From Trichomonas vaginalis G3 (lineage: Eukaryota > Parabasalia > Trichomonadida > Trichomonadidae), in contig NC_067207.1 of the NCBI RefSeq assembly GCF_026262505.1, positions 30,720,082 to 30,784,081 of the forward strand: a stretch of 64,000 nucleotides of DNA. Reading direction: 5' to 3'. Numbering within the stretch: the first letter of the stretch is position 1; each line of letters opens with the position of its first letter. The notes beneath the pieces were generated by a model. That model saw nothing but the letters and a program-made list of their open reading frames with translations. It made no database searches and had not been told where the DNA came from. This document shows, piece by piece, positions 47,883 through 56,215 of this stretch. The translations under genes were made by a program, and so were the position numbers.

Positions 47883-50876
47883 ATGACTATTGCTGCATAT
47901 GCGTATGAAACAAATGAAGCAAGAAGAGCACATGAACTAGTAAACGAAAACTCAACTTTAACCATTGAAGGCAATGATTTAGTCATTGACGATGGAAAAA
48001 CTAAAAAAGTCATTGATTTCGATACTTTTAACACTTATGACCCATTCATTACAACAAGCAAGTTCCCATCATAAATGATGGAACGGTGCAATATATAAAT
48101 TCTACAGTAGATGCCTCATTAGTGAAAGTATTAAATGTTCTCATTGAATTGTTAAAGAGCTTTCGATTTGACGACAACATTAAATGCCTAAAGAATTTAG
48201 TCATGAATGAGAAACAAATTCTCGGCGTTGCTGGTAGCAGTAATGATGTACACCTTATGACATTAGAATATTATAACGAACATAAAGATGAACTGAAAGG
48301 AGAGAAGGGTGACACCGGACCTCAAGGACCACAAGGAATACAAGGAATACAAGGAATACAAGGAATACAAGGACCTCAAGGCGAAAACGGTTTGGATGGA
48401 AAGGATGGAAAGGATGGAAAAACTGCTAAATCATGGATATGGGACCTTATAAATACTGGTTTAACAGCTGCTTCATATGGAGTTCTTCAATACCAAATCG
48501 GAAAGATATGGGCGGTACTTGGTGAAGAAGTTTTAAATGACGTTAAAAATGCTTTGAACTTCATTTCAAATGGTTCGGATACTATTAAAACTTTATCTGG
48601 TTGGATGCAAGAAACAAGGAGTCAAATAGATACTGTAAGACGTATAGCAAACAATGCACGTACGGGATTGGATACTTTACGACAAGCACAAAATACACTA
48701 AAGGAAGCAAATGATATTCTTGGCTCAGTATCAGACATGCATGAAGATTGGCTTAAAGGTATTGACAAATCTTTAAAAAATCACAGTCAGTCTATTGCTG
48801 ACTACAAGAAAAGTATAGATTTTTTACATAGTGCTATGGACGTACATGATGGAAGCATAAGGAACTTACTTAATGCTAACAATAACTTACCAGGAACTAT
48901 TAAAGCATTTATAAAGTCCTTTGTAAAACCCGGTGCTCTAACATTTAGGTCTTTGAGAGCAAGAGCATTGAAGTCAAGAGATGCAGAAACTCCAACAGAA
49001 CCTACAGAAGGAACTGAAACAACAGAAACTCCAGAAGAACCATCAAAACCAACAGCTAATGAAATATTGTTCGAATATTTTCCAAGGTACTCTGTTCTCA
49101 TTGCATACATTCAAGAAATACTTAAGAAAGCAGACTTGACTTTAGGAGATGATGAAAGTTCTGTATATCTTTCGTTCCAGTTTCAAATAGCAGAACTTTT
49201 GAGACAGATATGTTTAATGTATGACAACATATCTGATTTCACAAGATATGATGACGACCATGACCCCGAACACGGTGAAGAAGAAGTTTTACAAACATCC
49301 ATTAAGACAGGAAAGGTTTTAACTCAAAGTCTCATTATTGACACTAAAGATGGCGAAGTGGACGTTCTTCAAGAGCTGAAGAAAAATACTTCTTCGGGAG
49401 GTGGTGGTAGGCATGAACTTGAAATAAATGAGATAGAAGAGAAATTAGCCGAAAAAGCAGATAAAGAACATAAACACAATATCTCCGATATAAATGAACT
49501 TCAAGCTACATTAAATAGTAAAGCGGACAAGAACCATGTTCATTATATAACTTCAGACGAACAGATTATAACGGACTACCATGGATATTTAACACGAAGT
49601 GATGAAGCGAAGACAAAAAATGTTAATGAAAGAAGATATAAATACATTCGTGCTAAAGGTTATGACATAAGCTGTACTGTACAGTATGATGTAGCTAAAG
49701 CACCAGAAGCATTTGGTTATACCGGTGAAATTTATGCCTCTACTTTCAATGTTAACGGTGTATTAGTTGAACCAAGATTTACTTTGAGAGTTAAGTCAAA
49801 AATAACGTTTGAAGATGCTATTAAAAGTAAAGCTGACAAAGTTGAACTCGAAGCAATGAACAAAGTTTTGAAATCTCATAAACACAATATCTCCGATATA
49901 AATGAACTTCAAGCTACATTAGACAGTAAAGCTGACAAAAATCATACACATATACTCCTTCTCAACTGTTAGAGCAGACGACATAATATTGAACTATACC
50001 CTTGGTTCAAGTGCACCTTTAGAGAATCCAAGTACAAGCGTAAAAGATACACTAAACTCCTTAAATAACAAATGTATGAATATCGAAGGTCATGTCAGAA
50101 ACTTTGAAACACATGAACTACCAGCAATGTTAGATAAAAAAGCAAATAAGACTCATACACATACAAGTTTTACAACTGTTGCTATAGAAAGTATTGAAGG
50201 AACGGTTGAAGAAACTGGTGGGGAGGGCGGAGCCCCGCCGCACGCGGCTGCATTATATTGTAAACCTCCTAACTTTCCACAAGGTTTAACATCGGATGAC
50301 GACATAACGACGATGAGAAACATTAGATGTAAAGATGTTTATGTCATGAAGGATGAACATAATATTAAATTCACTGCTCAAGATTTATATGACAAGAAAG
50401 CAGACAAAACAGAGCTTCAAACATTAAAGACAGAAATACTTCAAACATTATATCCTATAGGCTCTATTTATACGTCAATGAACTCAACAAATCCAGCAAG
50501 TGTTTTAGGTTTTGGTGAATGGAAGCAGATTGTAGACAAATTCTTATACTGTGCTAACTCTTCAAAGCAAACAGGAGGTTCGAAGAAAATTAAAGAAGCA
50601 AACCTTCCACCGCACACTCATACAGGAACTACAAACACAACAGGTAGTCATTCACATTCAATAACAAAAAGAGGTTATACAAATCTTGCAGCAGGTTCGG
50701 ATAGACAGGGAATGCATAGATATGATATTTCAAGCGACCCAGTAGATTCAAGCGCAGGTATTTTCTGTGGAACCACAGGAAATCATTCACACACTTTCAC
50801 AACAAATCCAACAGGCTCGGGTGCAGATTATATGCCACCATTTGTGACTATATTCGCATGGTACCGCGTTCAATGA
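47883..50876 (+). pseudogene. Long fibre gene region: collagen-like, helical shaft and collar domain; broken
   Basis: Coding region with about two breaks. In order: a short N-terminal part (LTIEGNDLVIDDGKTKKVID), a collagen-like run near 48,300-48,420 (GEKGDTGPQGPQGIQGIQG, then GLDGKDGKDGK), a hydrophobic/helical region (48,430-49,000), an acidic P/T/E-rich linker, shaft repeats HKHNISDINELQATLNSKAD (twice), and a collar domain at about 50,440-50,876 ending MPPFVTIFAWYRVQ. Phage fibres and adenovirus-type fibres mix such parts; the tip would bind a receptor. A double mini-hairpin sits in frame at 50,225-50,248 and a palindrome overlaps the stop. The collar end is close at base level to 137-592. 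Confidence 0.7.
50225..50248. repeat. Double mini-hairpin, 24-bp in-frame insertion with an empty site at 41,396
   Basis: GGGC-GGA-GCCC (50,225-50,235) and GCCGC-AC-GCGGC (50,237-50,248). The related fibre gene reads GGTTGAAGAACCTGATGGGGA directly followed by TGTATTATATTGG at about 41,376-41,406; here the 24 bases stand between GGTGGGGA and TGCATTATATTG. They add eight codons (G-G-A-P-P-H-A-A). Confidence 0.9.
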
Positions 50877-50881
50877 ACGCG
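50865..50881. repeat. Palindrome at the fibre stop codon
   Basis: CGCGTTCA-A-TGAACGCG, perfect 8-bp arms, includes the TGA stop. The matching place after 592 in element A has decayed arms (CGAGTTCA-A-TAAACACA) and was amplified as a 41-bp repeat. Confidence 0.8.
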
Positions 50882-50916
50882 CTTGACCCTAGAATAAAAT
50901 CTTTAACTTTACATAA

Positions 50917-52002
50917 ATGAGCTTGAAAGAAGTATTCGAACAACATCCATGGAGGTCATTTAAGAAGTTCAATGAAGCTGCAAAGAGTTGGGGATTTACT
51001 AACAGAGCTGAAGTGAAAAGGTTCTTTGACAAAAATGTTGTACATCAAACAAAAATAAACCCTTACGACTACTTTTTACCAATTTACTCCAACACTCCTG
51101 ACGCATACCAATTTGACACTCTCATTCAAAGCAGAAAAGGAGGACATAAACCATTCCTCATCTTCATAAATGTTAACACTCGTAAAGCATATGCATATCC
51201 AATGAAAAATAAAGGAACTCGTGAAGTGTTAAGAGTTTTACAAAAGTTTGTAGCAGAACATAACCCAAGTACTTTAACATCAGACCAAGACAGTGCATAC
51301 CTCAGCAACGAAATCACAGAATTTCTCATTAAGCATAACATAACTCACTACACTACTGAAGACCATAACCATAACATACTCGGTATCATTAACCGCTTCA
51401 TAAGGACTCTCAGAGATTTAAATCAAGAGCGAGACTTTACCGAAGAAACAATGAAACATTTTCTCGAAGTATATAATTCCTCAACACATTCTACAACAGG
51501 ACATACACCAAATTCAATGACACAACAACAAGAAGAAAAGTATATACAAAAGAAACGAAGTCAAACACAAAATATCAGAAATTCAACACAATTTACTCTC
51601 ATTCCTGGAACAAAAGTTCGTGTAGTTCTTGACGACAAACCGTTGACAAAGAAACGTTTAAGGTTAAGTCGAAATTATTATATCGTAGACTCTACGCAAG
51701 GTAATGGATATCTTATAAAAGCTGCTGACGACTCCATAGCATTTTACCCTCGACATAAATTAGTCGAAAGTAGTAATGGCAAACTTGCTGAAACCATTGA
51801 CGAAGCAAAGCGAGGAGTGGTTATTGAAATACTTGACTATAACACAAACGATGACACTTATAAAGTAAGATATGAAGGAGGCGTTGAAGATGTTATACCA
51901 TCTAAGAACTTGAGAGAATCTAAACCAACTCATCTGGGACCATTAGAGCGGGAGTACTGGAAAGATAAAAACATGCCAGAAAGAATAAGAAAATTCTTCT
52001 AA
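50917..52002 (+). CDS. Retroviral-type (rve) integrase of element B
   Basis: A 361-residue open frame. The core spans about 50-200: Y-Q-F-D-T-L-I-Q at the first acidic strand, PFLIFINVNTRKAYAYPMKN, T-L-T-S-D-Q-D-S-A-Y-L at the second, and the helix NHNILGIINRFIRTLRDLN, then Y-N-S-S-T-H-S-T-T-G-H-T-P. A beta domain follows (IPGTKVRVVLDD) and a chromo-like C-terminal part (VVIEILDYNTNDDTYKVRYE). It catalyses insertion of the element. More compact than the element A enzyme (516 residues), so the two are distant relatives. Downstream of the fibre region by 40 bases. Confidence 0.85.
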   Translation: MSLKEVFEQHPWRSFKKFNEAAKSWGFTNRAEVKRFFDKNVVHQTKINPYDYFLPIYSNTPDAYQFDTLIQSRKGGHKPFLIFINVNTRKAYAYPMKNKGTREVLRVLQKFVAEHNPSTLTSDQDSAYLSNEITEFLIKHNITHYTTEDHNHNILGIINRFIRTLRDLNQERDFTEETMKHFLEVYNSSTHSTTGHTPNSMTQQQEEKYIQKKRSQTQNIRNSTQFTLIPGTKVRVVLDDKPLTKKRLRLSRNYYIVDSTQGNGYLIKAADDSIAFYPRHKLVESSNGKLAETIDEAKRGVVIEILDYNTNDDTYKVRYEGGVEDVIPSKNLRESKPTHLGPLEREYWKDKNMPERIRKFF

Positions 52003-52035
52003 ACTTTTTCATTAGATGTAAATCAGACAAAAATA

Positions 52036-52195
52036 TATTATAGGTGAAGAGGTGAGATTTCACCTGTTTTTTCACCTAATTTTTCACCCCGTGAATTTTC
52101 ATGAATTTTCACAAAAGACCAAAAATAATGTTTAGGTGAAGAGGTGAGATTTCACCTCTTTTTTCACCTCTTTTTTCACCCCGTGAATTTGTCAT
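52036..52195. repeat. GGTGA iteron-like array upstream of the first KilA-N gene
   Basis: Two near-identical blocks (about 52,043-52,125 and 52,131-52,195): AGGTGAAGAGGTGAGATTTC, ACCTGTTTTTTCACC, TTTTTTCACCCCGTGAATTT and CATGAATTT. Words GGTGA and TCACC alternate, giving several overlapping inverted pairs. A third block follows at 52,980-53,055. Confidence 0.85.
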
Positions 52196-52271
52196 GAATT
52201 TCCTTAAGATAGAAAAAAATAACGCTAGTTTTATTTTTTTTTATTTTTTTATTTTGTATGTAAGAACAGAA

Positions 52272-52937
52272 ATGTCAGTCGAAGCAAAAACATTCACGAA
52301 CAAATCTAATGGTGAAACATTCACAAAAGGCACTTATAACGGTATTGAAGTCTTACGTAGAGACAAGGATGGTTACATTAATGCAACAAAGATGGCAAGA
52401 GAAGCGGGAAGGTTAAACCATTTAAACAGATTTCTCAATAGTACTAAAATGCAGGAAATTCTTGAGTTTTGGATGAACGAATACGGTGGAGCCAAAAGTG
52501 GCTCGACCTCAAAACAAGCATTTTATGAGCTTACTAAGGGCGTTATGAATGAATTCAAAGGTATTTACATACATGCTGACCTCGTTCATTTTGTTGCTGA
52601 ATGGTGCTCTGTAAAGTATGCATTTTATGTCAAAGATATTATGGACTCCATAGACAAGAAAGTTCATGAGAAGTTAGATGAAGAAGAACTCGAAGATACA
52701 GTAGAGAATGCTAAACCTTTGTTCGAACAAGAAGTTAGAAAAATGTGCGAAAAACAATTAGAACATGAACGTGAGTTATGTTATGGTTATAGAGATTCTC
52801 CATTCGAACTAGACCAATGGGAACAAGAAAATTTAAAGAGAGAATTTAGAGAATATGAACTCGCTAAGATAGCATTAGAAGCTGCAGAAAAGAAGTTAAA
52901 AGCTTGGGGTCGTTTTGTACAAAAATATTGTGAGTAA
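52272..52937 (+). CDS. KilA-N domain protein
   Basis: A 221-residue protein from ATG 52,272. This start is preferred because TTTTTTATTTTGTATGTAAG stands before it exactly as before the second KilA-N gene; an upstream ATG at 52,194 lies in the repeat. The KilA-N core is at about 20-135: NGIEVLRRDKDGYINATKMA, RLNHLNRFLNS, GIYIHADLVHFVAEWCS and YAFYVKDIMD. KilA-N domains bind DNA in phages, poxviruses and other large viruses. The C-terminal part is an acidic coiled coil. A single-hairpin segment (G-G-A-K-S-G-S-T) lies in the core. It is bracketed by GGTGA arrays, possible own binding sites. Confidence 0.8.
   Translation: MSVEAKTFTNKSNGETFTKGTYNGIEVLRRDKDGYINATKMAREAGRLNHLNRFLNSTKMQEILEFWMNEYGGAKSGSTSKQAFYELTKGVMNEFKGIYIHADLVHFVAEWCSVKYAFYVKDIMDSIDKKVHEKLDEEELEDTVENAKPLFEQEVRKMCEKQLEHERELCYGYRDSPFELDQWEQENLKREFREYELAKIALEAAEKKLKAWGRFVQKYCE
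52485..52508. repeat. Mini-hairpin inside the KilA-N gene
   Basis: GGTGGAGCC-AAAAGT-GGCTCGACC: nine pairs with one mismatch. In frame. Confidence 0.7.
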
Positions 52938-52977
52938 ATGAACCATTTATTTTTATTGAATTCACCAAAAAATATAT

Positions 52978-53060
52978 TATAGGTGAAGAGGTGAGATTTC
53001 ACCTGTTTTCTCACCTGTTTTTTCACCCCGTGAATTTTCATGAATTTTCACAAAAGACCA
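52978..53060. repeat. GGTGA iteron-like block between two genes
   Basis: Repeats the 52,043 block nearly exactly: AGGTGAAGAGGTGAGATTTC, then ACCTGTTTTCTCACCTG and TTTTTTCACCCCGTGAATTT, then CACAAAAGACCAAAAAATAA. It forms the leader of the gene at 53,113. Confidence 0.85.
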
Positions 53061-53112
53061 AAAAATAACGCTAGTTTTATTTTTATTTATTTTTTTATTT
53101 TGTATAAAAGAT

Positions 53113-54078
53113 ATGATTTCAACAATCGGCACAACAACAATTCAAGCCGCGAACGGCGGGACTCTGTCCACAACAACTTCACCAAACTCGTTAGTCATGA
53201 ATCCAACATCTATGTTAGTAGAGATGAAAAGCTTCATTCCTTCTTCATATACTTTCGAAACAGAAATACAAAAAATTAAGCAAGAACTTTTAACAAGTAA
53301 TTTAGACTGTAGTGCGAAAGATGAAACAAATGAACAGTATCTTTATGAAATGGAGGACATTATTGACCATTTACCTAAACTACCTGAAATTCAGCATCAA
53401 AAACTAACTATTCCTGAATTCGACGAAATTGAAGTCAAAGCAACTGACTCAGTAGAAATAAAGAAGTTCATACGTAAAGTAAATTATGAATTCCTTGGTT
53501 TTCATTGCAACCATAAAGTTATGGACAAAGATTGCGACATGGTTTATAAAAACATTTCTGACATATATAAATCTGAAGAATTTAAGACCTACGACAACTT
53601 TGTTTCGTTAGTTGCTGAATGTGTTTGGGAAATAAGAGATAAAGATAGAAGAGGCAAAGTATGGAACGAACAAATAAGACCCGCTATGTTTGAGATGAAG
53701 AGAGCAATTGACGCCTTAGTTGTTCTAGCAGGTCAAATTTCAATGTATAACGCAAAAATGAACCCACAATGTTCAAAATGTAAAGCAGCAATAAGGAAAT
53801 ATAACTACTCCGTCAAAGAGATAGAAAGAATGCGAAACGACTATGCAGACTTAAAGAAAGAAGCAGAAAAGCCAGCAGAAGATAAAATGGACATGTTAGC
53901 ATTTCTGAACAAAAACTATCCAACAGTAGAAGATTTCCTTCTATCTGACGTCAAGAAGAAATATAAAGAGACTTTCGGCATTGTTAAAACTTTTGATATC
54001 CTCAGCGAAGAAATAGAAGCTACAAAACTGTTTAGGATTTCAAATATACATCGTACAATTCATGTAAAACGCTTGTGA
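53113..54078 (+). CDS. Element protein with CxxC pair, unknown
   Basis: A 321-residue frame, start after TTTTTTATTTTGTATAAAAG, the same leader as the KilA-N genes. Residues 1-50 are T/S-rich and contain a double mini-hairpin insertion (A-A-N-G-G-T-L-S). The rest is helical and acidic, with C-x2-H-x6-C (F-H-C-N-H-K-V-M-D-K-D-C) and NPQCSKCKAAIRKYN, which together could bind zinc. From about 250 it is coiled-coil-like. The shared leader and repeats suggest joint control with the KilA-N genes. No family recognised. Confidence 0.55.
   Translation: MISTIGTTTIQAANGGTLSTTTSPNSLVMNPTSMLVEMKSFIPSSYTFETEIQKIKQELLTSNLDCSAKDETNEQYLYEMEDIIDHLPKLPEIQHQKLTIPEFDEIEVKATDSVEIKKFIRKVNYEFLGFHCNHKVMDKDCDMVYKNISDIYKSEEFKTYDNFVSLVAECVWEIRDKDRRGKVWNEQIRPAMFEMKRAIDALVVLAGQISMYNAKMNPQCSKCKAAIRKYNYSVKEIERMRNDYADLKKEAEKPAEDKMDMLAFLNKNYPTVEDFLLSDVKKKYKETFGIVKTFDILSEEIEATKLFRISNIHRTIHVKRL
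53146..53169. repeat. Double mini-hairpin inside a reading frame
   Basis: GCCG-CGAA-CGGC (53,146-53,157), one base, GGAC-TCT-GTCC (53,159-53,169). 24 bases, eight codons, in the flexible N-terminus of the 321-residue protein. Confidence 0.85.
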
Positions 54079-54082
54079 AAAA

Positions 54083-54140
54083 AAGAGGTGAAAAATTAGG
54101 TGAAAAAAGAGGTGAAATCTCACCTCTTCACCTAAATTAT
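54083..54140. repeat. Inverted GGTGA block after the 321-residue gene
   Basis: AGAGGTGAAAAATTAGGTGA, then AAAAAGAGGTGAAATCTCACCTCTTCACCTAA: the complement of the blocks at 52,043 and 52,978. A second copy stands at 54,368-54,430. Together they enclose the KilA-N and 321-residue genes between inverted arrays. Confidence 0.8.
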
Positions 54141-54159
54141 ATTTTTGGTCATTTACACT

Positions 54160-54334
54160 CATTTACGAAGAAGTCATGACAAAGCATTTACGATGAAATC
54201 TTGACAAGGCATTTACGAAGAAGTCATGACAAAGCATTTACGAAGAAGTTATGACAAAGCATTTACGAAGAAGTTATGACAAAGCATTTACGATGAAGTC
54301 ATGACAAAGCATTTACGATGAAGTCATGACAAAG
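54160..54334. repeat. 25-bp tandem repeat, 7 copies
   Basis: Seven units of CATTTACGAAGAAGTCATGA plus CAAAG, differing at few places (GAAG/GATG, TCATG/TTATG). Related words (GAAGTCACGACAACATTAAC) recur at 56,080-56,125. Non-coding. Confidence 0.9.
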
Positions 54335-54338
54335 TCAA

Positions 54339-54366
54339 GACCCTTTGGGTCTCGCCGCTTAGCGGC
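54339..54366. repeat. Double mini-hairpin after the 25-bp array
   Basis: GACCC-TTT-GGGTC (54,339-54,351) and GCCGC-TTA-GCGGC (54,354-54,366), two bases apart. It uses the same two hairpins as 56,162-56,191 but in the opposite order. Confidence 0.85.
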
Positions 54367-54528
54367 TGAGGTGAAAAATTAGGTGAAAAAAGAGGTGAAA
54401 TCTCACCTCTTCACCTAAATTATATTTTTGGTCAAAGCTTCCACGAGAGAAAAGATTCCTCATTTGCTAAGGATTCCAAAAATGAAAAAATCGTTGATTT
54501 CGGCTGAGAAAAAACGGCAAAAACCCTT

Positions 54529-54591
54529 CTTCCACGGGAACAAAGAAATAAAGAAGAAATAAAGTAAATTTTTTATTTATTCCCGTGGAAG
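54529..54591. repeat. Inverted repeat with 12-bp perfect arms
   Basis: CTTCCACGGGAA (54,529-54,540) and TTCCCGTGGAAG (54,580-54,591) across an A-rich loop. CTTCCACG also occurs at about 54,438. Part of the block that includes the tRNA-like sequence. Confidence 0.75.
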
Positions 54592-54659
54592 ATAGAGCAC
54601 TTTTATGACACTTTTTATTCACGACAAACAAGACAAACAAAGAAAATAAGAAAATACGG

Positions 54660-54740
54660 CGCTGTCGCGGTTCGAACCACAGACCCTGACCCTCCATAAC
54701 ACCACCTTAGACCACTGTGCTACGTAGCCTGTCGACATAA
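54660..54740 (-). tRNA. Degenerate tRNA-like sequence
   Basis: On the minus strand, TAGCACAGTGG fits the pol III A box (TRGYNNAGTGG) and GGTTCGAACC fits the B box, about 35 bases apart, as in a tRNA. But I could not build a proper acceptor stem or anticodon arm, and the T stem pairs poorly. So it is a tRNA pseudogene, a tRNA-derived SINE head or a mimic, not a trusted tRNA. A short frame across it is an artefact. Confidence 0.35.
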
Positions 54741-54770
54741 GATTTTATAAATTGCATATTTGACGTAAAT

Positions 54771-55145
54771 TTATTTCCATCTAGCTTCCCACCGCATAAG
54801 ATATTCATACGTGTTTGTAAGACATTCATTAAACTTCTTTTCTATTGCATCTAATCTTGCGTTATTTTTTTCAATAGCTTGTCTGTATTCTTCATCATCT
54901 CCAGCAGTGTTTGGGTCTTCACGTTTAAAATATTCATTGTTAACCAATTTTTTATCTACAAATTTTATTAGTGTTTGATTCACTTCGTTATGATAACGGT
55001 CATATTCTTTCAATACGTAAGTGAAGACAAAATGCGTCGTACCTTCAATCTTAAAGCTTAAAGAACTTTCAACACAGTTTTGAGGGTCTGTCAGTGCGTC
55101 AATGATATAGTATTCGAAGTCAGTCAATAATCTTTTTAAAGTCAT
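54771..55145 (-). CDS. Small acidic element protein, unknown
   Basis: A 124-residue frame starting after TTTTATCCTGTATGAA. It looks like an alpha/beta domain followed by helices (FEYYIIDALTDPQNCVESSL, HFVFTYVLKEYDRYHN, then AIEKNNARLDAIEKKFNE). The end is aromatic and basic (LMRWEARWK). No family recognised. Confidence 0.5.
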   Translation of the reverse strand: MTLKRLLTDFEYYIIDALTDPQNCVESSLSFKIEGTTHFVFTYVLKEYDRYHNEVNQTLIKFVDKKLVNNEYFKREDPNTAGDDEEYRQAIEKNNARLDAIEKKFNECLTNTYEYLMRWEARWK

Positions 55146-55252
55146 TTCATACAGGATAAAATTTAATGTTGTGAAGAAATAGTGTTTATCTCAAAAAAAA
55201 TAAAGTTAGTTTTTATTTTATTTATTTTTTTATCTTGTATGTAAAGACAGAT

Positions 55253-56080
55253 ATGTCAACATTAGAGAACACAACAACTGCTATCGTTCATGAAGCCATA
55301 AATGAAGAATACGAATACATACAGTATAACAAACAATTGAGACTCATTCGTTCTGTCAAAGACGACATGTACCAAATGCAAAGTATAATGAATGCTCTTC
55401 GTTCTACAAAGCAAGCATATCATTGGTTTGAAAACCAACAGACAAAAGAACTTTTAGAAGAATTTCCTCATATGATTGCTACCCTCGGAAAACCGAGGGA
55501 AGAGATTCCGTACGAAAATCGCAAGAATTTGGCACCTGGTTTGAAAGGTTATTATGTTCATAGACTTTTAGTAAATGCAGTTGCAATGTGGGCTTCACCT
55601 CGTTATGCTTGTTATATTTTCATGATGTTAGATGAACTATATAAAGCAGAACGTGGAGAGATGGAAAAGAAACTTCAAGCAAAAGATGAAGTCATTGAAT
55701 CCAAAGACAAAAGCATACAGAAAAGAATACCGCGTTCAGTACCAAAAGGAAAGGAAAAGAACTATAAGTATATGATTTATACTGAAGAGATGGAAAATGA
55801 AGAAGATAAAGATATGGTTATGTTGCATTTAGTCAGAAGAAACAACAAAAGCTTTTACGACCTTGCTAAAATATATAAATCTGACAGAAACTGGTTCTAT
55901 CGTGAAAACTTACCGATTTCAATGACACCGAATGAGCAAATAAAAGAAATTGTCAAAAATACTCTTCCTCAAACACACTATGACATCAAAGGTTGCACAA
56001 TACTTACCTTCAAAGAAGACTTACCATTACTGAAGGAAAAAATAACAGAATATTTCGATAACTTCAAAGAGGAAGAATGA
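55253..56080 (+). CDS. KilA-N-like protein with viral C-terminal domain
   Basis: A 275-residue protein from ATG 55,253; codons before it open with TTG. The leader TTTTTATCTTGTATGTAAAG matches that of the first KilA-N gene. The KilA-N-like part is about 15-140 (W-F-E-N-Q-Q-T-K-E-L-L, then LKGYYVHRLLVNAVAMWASP and YACYIFMMLDELYK). After a coiled coil, about 180-275 resembles the DUF3627-type domain found behind KilA-N in large DNA viruses (YKYMIYTEEMENEEDKDMVM, then L-V-R-R-N-N-K-S-F). Probable DNA-binding regulator. One hairpin (55,482-55,499) is in frame. Confidence 0.7.
   Translation: MSTLENTTTAIVHEAINEEYEYIQYNKQLRLIRSVKDDMYQMQSIMNALRSTKQAYHWFENQQTKELLEEFPHMIATLGKPREEIPYENRKNLAPGLKGYYVHRLLVNAVAMWASPRYACYIFMMLDELYKAERGEMEKKLQAKDEVIESKDKSIQKRIPRSVPKGKEKNYKYMIYTEEMENEEDKDMVMLHLVRRNNKSFYDLAKIYKSDRNWFYRENLPISMTPNEQIKEIVKNTLPQTHYDIKGCTILTFKEDLPLLKEKITEYFDNFKEEE
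55482..55499. repeat. Mini-hairpin inside the second KilA-N-like gene
   Basis: CCCTCGG-AAAA-CCGAGGG, perfect 7-bp stem, in frame (encodes L-G-K-P-R-E). Confidence 0.8.
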
Positions 56081-56215
56081 AGTCACGACAACATTAACGA
56101 AGAAGTCACGACAACATTAACGAAGAGAGAATGAGGTGAAAAAACAGGTGATATCTCACCTAGCCGCTTTGCGGCTCTGACCCTTTGGGTCTCTTCACCA
56201 AAAATATATTTTTGG
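56081..56215. repeat. Intergenic repeats: GAAGTCACGACAACATTAAC words, GGTGA block and double hairpin
   Basis: Two copies of GAAGTCACGACAACATTAAC (56,080-56,125), then GAGGTGAAAAAACAGGTGAT, TCTCACCT interrupted by a double hairpin (56,162-56,191) and CTTCACCAAAAATATATTTT. Compared with the uninterrupted TCTCACCTCTTCACC blocks at 54,083 and 54,368, the hairpins stand exactly between TCTCACCT and CTTCACC. Confidence 0.8.
56162..56191. repeat. Double mini-hairpin inserted in a GGTGA block
   Basis: AGCCGC-TTT-GCGGCT (56,162-56,176) and GACCC-TTT-GGGTC (56,179-56,191), two bases apart. Confidence 0.88.

Noticed and set aside
54467-54697. 76-residue minus-strand frame starting M-E-G-Q-G-L-W-F-E-P-R
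   Set aside because: The front is the typical translation artefact of a tRNA T arm, and the rest is AT-rich spacer.
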